Shown here: piece by piece, positions 55,166 to 57,595 of the stretch
How the letters are laid out: the number at the start of each line of letters is the position of its first letter
Numbering within the stretch: the first letter of the stretch is position 1
Origin: an uncultured Eggerthellaceae bacterium
Lineage (GTDB): Bacteria > Actinomycetota > Coriobacteriia > Coriobacteriales > Eggerthellaceae
Assembly (NCBI GenBank): GCA_910588945.1
Contig: CAJUSF010000059.1
Coordinates: 1-57,595, forward strand
Direction: 5' to 3'
Length of the DNA stretch: 57,595 nucleotides
Notes under the pieces: generated by a model
Database searches by the model: none
What the model saw: the letters and a program-made list of their open reading frames with translations, nothing else
What the model was told of the DNA's origin: nothing
Program-made: the position numbers and the translations under genes

Positions 55166-56092
55166 ATGATGGCAAAGATCGCAGCGGTGTCAATGGAGGT
55201 GGCTTGCGATACGCAGGCAAACGTAGAGAAGTTTGAGAAATACATTAGAGAAGCGGCAGCTCAAGATGTTGACCTTATCGTTTTCCCAGAGTGCTCCCTG
55301 CAGGGATTGCCGATAGGATTGACCGCCATCGAGTCGCCAAAAGCATTCAAACTTCATGAAGTTGCAGAGCAAGTTCCAAATGGCGAAAACGTTCAGAAGG
55401 TGATCGCTCTTGCGAAAGAAAACAATATCTATGTGGTCTGGAGCATGGTTGAGCAAGATCAAGAGAGATTCGATGTTCTTTACAACACTTGCGTTTTAGT
55501 GGGACCGGAAGGTTATATCGGCAAATACAGAAAAGTTCATCAAGCGCTTGCAGAGCGTCTATATATGTATCCTGGCAACGGAGAGTACCCGGTATTCGAT
55601 ACACGCATCGGAAAAGTAGGCCTCTCTGTTTGCTTTGATAAGGCATATCCTGAGGTAGCTAGGATCTTGGCGATTCAAGGCGCTGAGATCATCGTTGCTC
55701 CAACCGCATGGAGATGCATGGATCGCACTGACGAAGATCCAGATTTCCGCCTTGCAAATATCTTTGCCTTTTCACGCGCAATGGAGAACATGGTCTTTTA
55801 TGTCGAGGCTACACATGCCGGTCCGTGCCGTATGGGGCATAGTCGAATCATAGGACCAAATCCCATCCAGATCTGTGCAACGACCGGATATGACGAGGGG
55901 ATGGCTGTTGCCGAAGTGGATATCCAACAAGAGATCCTGAACGCGCGTTTGGCCGCCATGGCTGGATCCGATCTTTTGAAGGACAGGAAGCCAGGAACTT
56001 ATTCGATTCTCACCGAAAACAATCCATATGTTTTGAACTACGGCCTTCCTCATGATGACGTGCAAACAACCGAAATCTTTGAGGAGGAGTAA
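55166..56092 (+). CDS. Nitrilase-superfamily amidohydrolase
   Basis: A 308-residue carbon-nitrogen hydrolase; AAAGGAG precedes the first of two ATGs. The triad is Glu42 (VFPEC), Lys123 (GKYRKVH) and Cys156 (GLSVCFDK). It would hydrolyse an amide, nitrile or carbamoyl compound; the substrate cannot be read from sequence. Followed at once by an MFS transporter (1-base overlap, TAATGA), so it probably acts on an imported or exported compound. Confidence 0.88.
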   Translation: MMAKIAAVSMEVACDTQANVEKFEKYIREAAAQDVDLIVFPECSLQGLPIGLTAIESPKAFKLHEVAEQVPNGENVQKVIALAKENNIYVVWSMVEQDQERFDVLYNTCVLVGPEGYIGKYRKVHQALAERLYMYPGNGEYPVFDTRIGKVGLSVCFDKAYPEVARILAIQGAEIIVAPTAWRCMDRTDEDPDFRLANIFAFSRAMENMVFYVEATHAGPCRMGHSRIIGPNPIQICATTGYDEGMAVAEVDIQQEILNARLAAMAGSDLLKDRKPGTYSILTENNPYVLNYGLPHDDVQTTEIFEEE

Positions 56093-57327
56093 TGAACGAT
56101 CAGAACAAGACATCAACCAGCAGGGCTTGGCTCTGCGCGCTGATCATCATCTTTTCTGGCTTCTTTTTTGGAATGATGATCAAAAAAATAGCAGGTACCG
56201 CAGCGCTTCTTATGCCTGCATTTGAGATAGGGCCTTCATCTATTGGTTCCCTTGTATCTGCAATCTCCGTTCTGTGTGTTTTTCTCGCCCTCCCTATCGG
56301 CGGAATAATCGCAAAATATGGCGCTCGGAAGCTTATTATGCTTGCATTTGTGCTGGCTATCATCGGAAATGTAATGGGTGCGCTGGCTCCAACGCAGGAA
56401 ATGTTATTTGTCAGCAGGGTTATCGAAGGCGCCGGATTCGGCATTTTTGCGCCTGCTGCTCCATCGTTGATCGCATCGTATTTCCCGCCGGAGAAGCGTG
56501 GTCTTCCTATGGGAATCTGGTCGACTTATGTCGGAACAGGCGCTTTTCTTGTTCTTGTGCTCACCAATGTACTCGTTGATTTTAATGATCCGAATTCATG
56601 GGCGAACGTCTGGTGGTTTATCGTAATCGCTATTGCGATACTGGCAATCCTGTTCTTCATCTTTGTGCATCCGGCAACTCCGGAAAAAGACGCAGAGGAT
56701 ACAAAAGATAAGCATTCGTTCATTCAGGGAATCAAATCGCTGCCTTCATGGCTCTTGGCAGCATCCTTTATGATCTACAATTGCGGATTCATAGCTCTTA
56801 CGACATTTATGCCGACCTATTTGAAAACCGTGCTCATGGTTGATCCGGCATCCGCCAATCTATATACAAGTGTCCTTACGTTCTTGCTTATCGTGGGCGG
56901 ATTCGTTGCAGGATTCATTCTGAAGAAGATCAAGCCTGAAAACAAGCCGCTGTTCTATCTGATCAGCATGATCTGCTCTGGGATAATCTTTTCTCTCTCC
57001 TTCGTATATGGTTCCAATATGATCATTGCGTTCTCTGTAGTTGCAGGTTTGGTTTTGCAGTTCGTCCCCGCGATCATGTTCAACAATGCTCCCGACACCG
57101 CTCCGCACCCGGCGTTGGTAGGCGTTGCTATGGGCATCATGTCTCTAGGCCAAAATCTAGGCGGACTGATCGCAGGCACCTTCAGCGGTTCGATAATCGA
57201 GAACTTTGGATGGACTACGATGACATTCACCCTTATTGGCATATCGATACTGGCTATCGTGGTCACGGTTTTGTATGTATTCTCAATGAAGAGAAGAAAT
57301 CAAAGGGTTGCTGCAAACAAAGAATAA
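56092..57327 (+). CDS. MFS transporter
   Basis: A 411-residue protein with twelve predicted membrane helices (LCALIIIFSGFFFGMMIKKI, ALPIGGIIAKYGARKLIMLA, FIALTTFMPTYLKTVLMVDP). The motif G-x-x-x-x-(K/R)-x-G-x-(R/K) after helix 2 is IAKYGARKL, and helices 7-12 form the second half. It belongs to the general MFS permease class, of the CynX/NarK-like type with MGIWSTYVGTGAF. The partner nitrilase suggests transport of a nitrogenous compound. Confidence 0.88.
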   Translation: MNDQNKTSTSRAWLCALIIIFSGFFFGMMIKKIAGTAALLMPAFEIGPSSIGSLVSAISVLCVFLALPIGGIIAKYGARKLIMLAFVLAIIGNVMGALAPTQEMLFVSRVIEGAGFGIFAPAAPSLIASYFPPEKRGLPMGIWSTYVGTGAFLVLVLTNVLVDFNDPNSWANVWWFIVIAIAILAILFFIFVHPATPEKDAEDTKDKHSFIQGIKSLPSWLLAASFMIYNCGFIALTTFMPTYLKTVLMVDPASANLYTSVLTFLLIVGGFVAGFILKKIKPENKPLFYLISMICSGIIFSLSFVYGSNMIIAFSVVAGLVLQFVPAIMFNNAPDTAPHPALVGVAMGIMSLGQNLGGLIAGTFSGSIIENFGWTTMTFTLIGISILAIVVTVLYVFSMKRRNQRVAANKE

Positions 57328-57417
57328 ATGATCGCACCAATGGCGTCTGAATAACACAAAACAATCCTTTAGAGCCGATGATCACCCCCTTCACCAGCTC
57401 TAATTGTGTCATCAAAA

Positions 57418-57448
57418 AAGCGAACACTCAATATATGAGTGTTCGCTT
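57418..57448 (+). terminator. Terminator after the MFS gene
   Basis: AAGCGAACACTCA (57418-57430) pairs with TGAGTGTTCGCTT (57436-57448), a 13-bp perfect stem with ATATA loop, preceded by AAAAA and followed by AATTCATTT. Works in both directions. Confidence 0.8.
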
Positions 57449-57595
57449 AATTCATTTATGGTGGAGCCTAGTATAACTAAGGCGAACACGGTTATAAGCC
57501 TTGAAACCTGTTATTTGCAGATTAACCGCAATTGGTTTGCGGTCATAGGCAACCTGCAAAATACCAGATAGACGGCTTGCGTATTTGCCCTGTAA
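57449..57595. other. Right end, no gene seen
   Basis: The last 147 bases hold short complementary segments (AACCGCAATTGG, TTTGCGGTC) but no open reading frame or tRNA. TGGTGGAG at 57460-57467 resembles the reverse complement of a tmRNA or tRNA acceptor end, but no T arm follows. Confidence 0.3.

Noticed and set aside
57455..57500. Possible end of a tmRNA or tRNA gene at the right edge
   Set aside because: Only an acceptor-like TGGTGGAG is seen; no T arm or other arms follow.

Overview
The window reads as a chromosomal segment of an actinobacterium, most likely class Coriobacteriia (inferred from the style of the housekeeping proteins, TTG/GTG starts and phage gene content; no rRNA is present to settle it). 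About 39.9 kb of a tailed-phage (siphovirus-type) prophage fills the left two thirds. Host chromosome follows from the tRNA-Val at 39.9 kb to the end. The left end of the prophage lies outside the window.

Prophage late region, 1-17.8 kb, all on the minus strand. In transcription order it holds a zinc-ribbon protein, an SH3-like protein, an HNH nuclease, small and large terminase, portal, prohead protease, HK97-type capsid, four head-tail connector or tail-completion genes, major tail protein, a frameshifted tail-assembly chaperone pair, a 1463-residue tape measure, distal tail protein, tail-tip protein and small baseplate or fibre genes. A sigma-region-4-like regulator (17863-18333) sits just upstream, next to a candidate late promoter with two 9-bp direct repeats and an intrinsic terminator immediately downstream of that promoter.

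At 18.4-18.94 kb lies a G/T-rich stretch with almost no A on the plus strand and no credible gene. Next comes a divergent control region (19.2-19.33 kb) with two TTTAG-N6-CTAAA palindromes. A rightward cluster of small genes follows (19.6-22.4 kb), including a 21-residue membrane peptide and a degenerate YraN-like protein. It ends at a bidirectional terminator.

A long leftward early operon (34.4 down to 22.46 kb) carries an excisionase-like protein, a VRR-NUC nuclease, YqaJ exonuclease, RecT, a replication initiator with repeats inside its gene, HNH and methyltransferase genes, a MazG-like protein, a pentapeptide-repeat protein and about ten tiny zinc-ribbon proteins. Three tRNA genes stand at its head.

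From 34.65 to 36.9 kb is the least ordinary stretch: small accessory genes, including an SPFH/band-7 membrane protein, lie in units bounded by inverted repeats, and each unit starts with a leader resembling the boxA of Gram-positive rRNA operons (CACCTTGAAAACTGAATAG-like). A fifth copy sits in the rightward early leader. I regard this repeated boxA-plus-inverted-repeat arrangement as the best candidate for an undescribed system here. The immunity region (36.87-37.8 kb), a membrane/coiled-coil protein and a tyrosine integrase then lead to tRNA-Val, the probable attachment gene.

Host region: trpS, a CPA1-type Na+/H+ antiporter, a tRNA cluster (CAT, Lys, His), argF-argS, tRNA-Arg, a secreted M23 peptidase, tRNA-Gly with a duplicated 3' end, tRNA-Pro, the rdgB-murI-L,D-transpeptidase run, dinB, and a TetR regulator divergent from a nitrilase-MFS pair whose promoter carries a perfect 48-bp palindrome.
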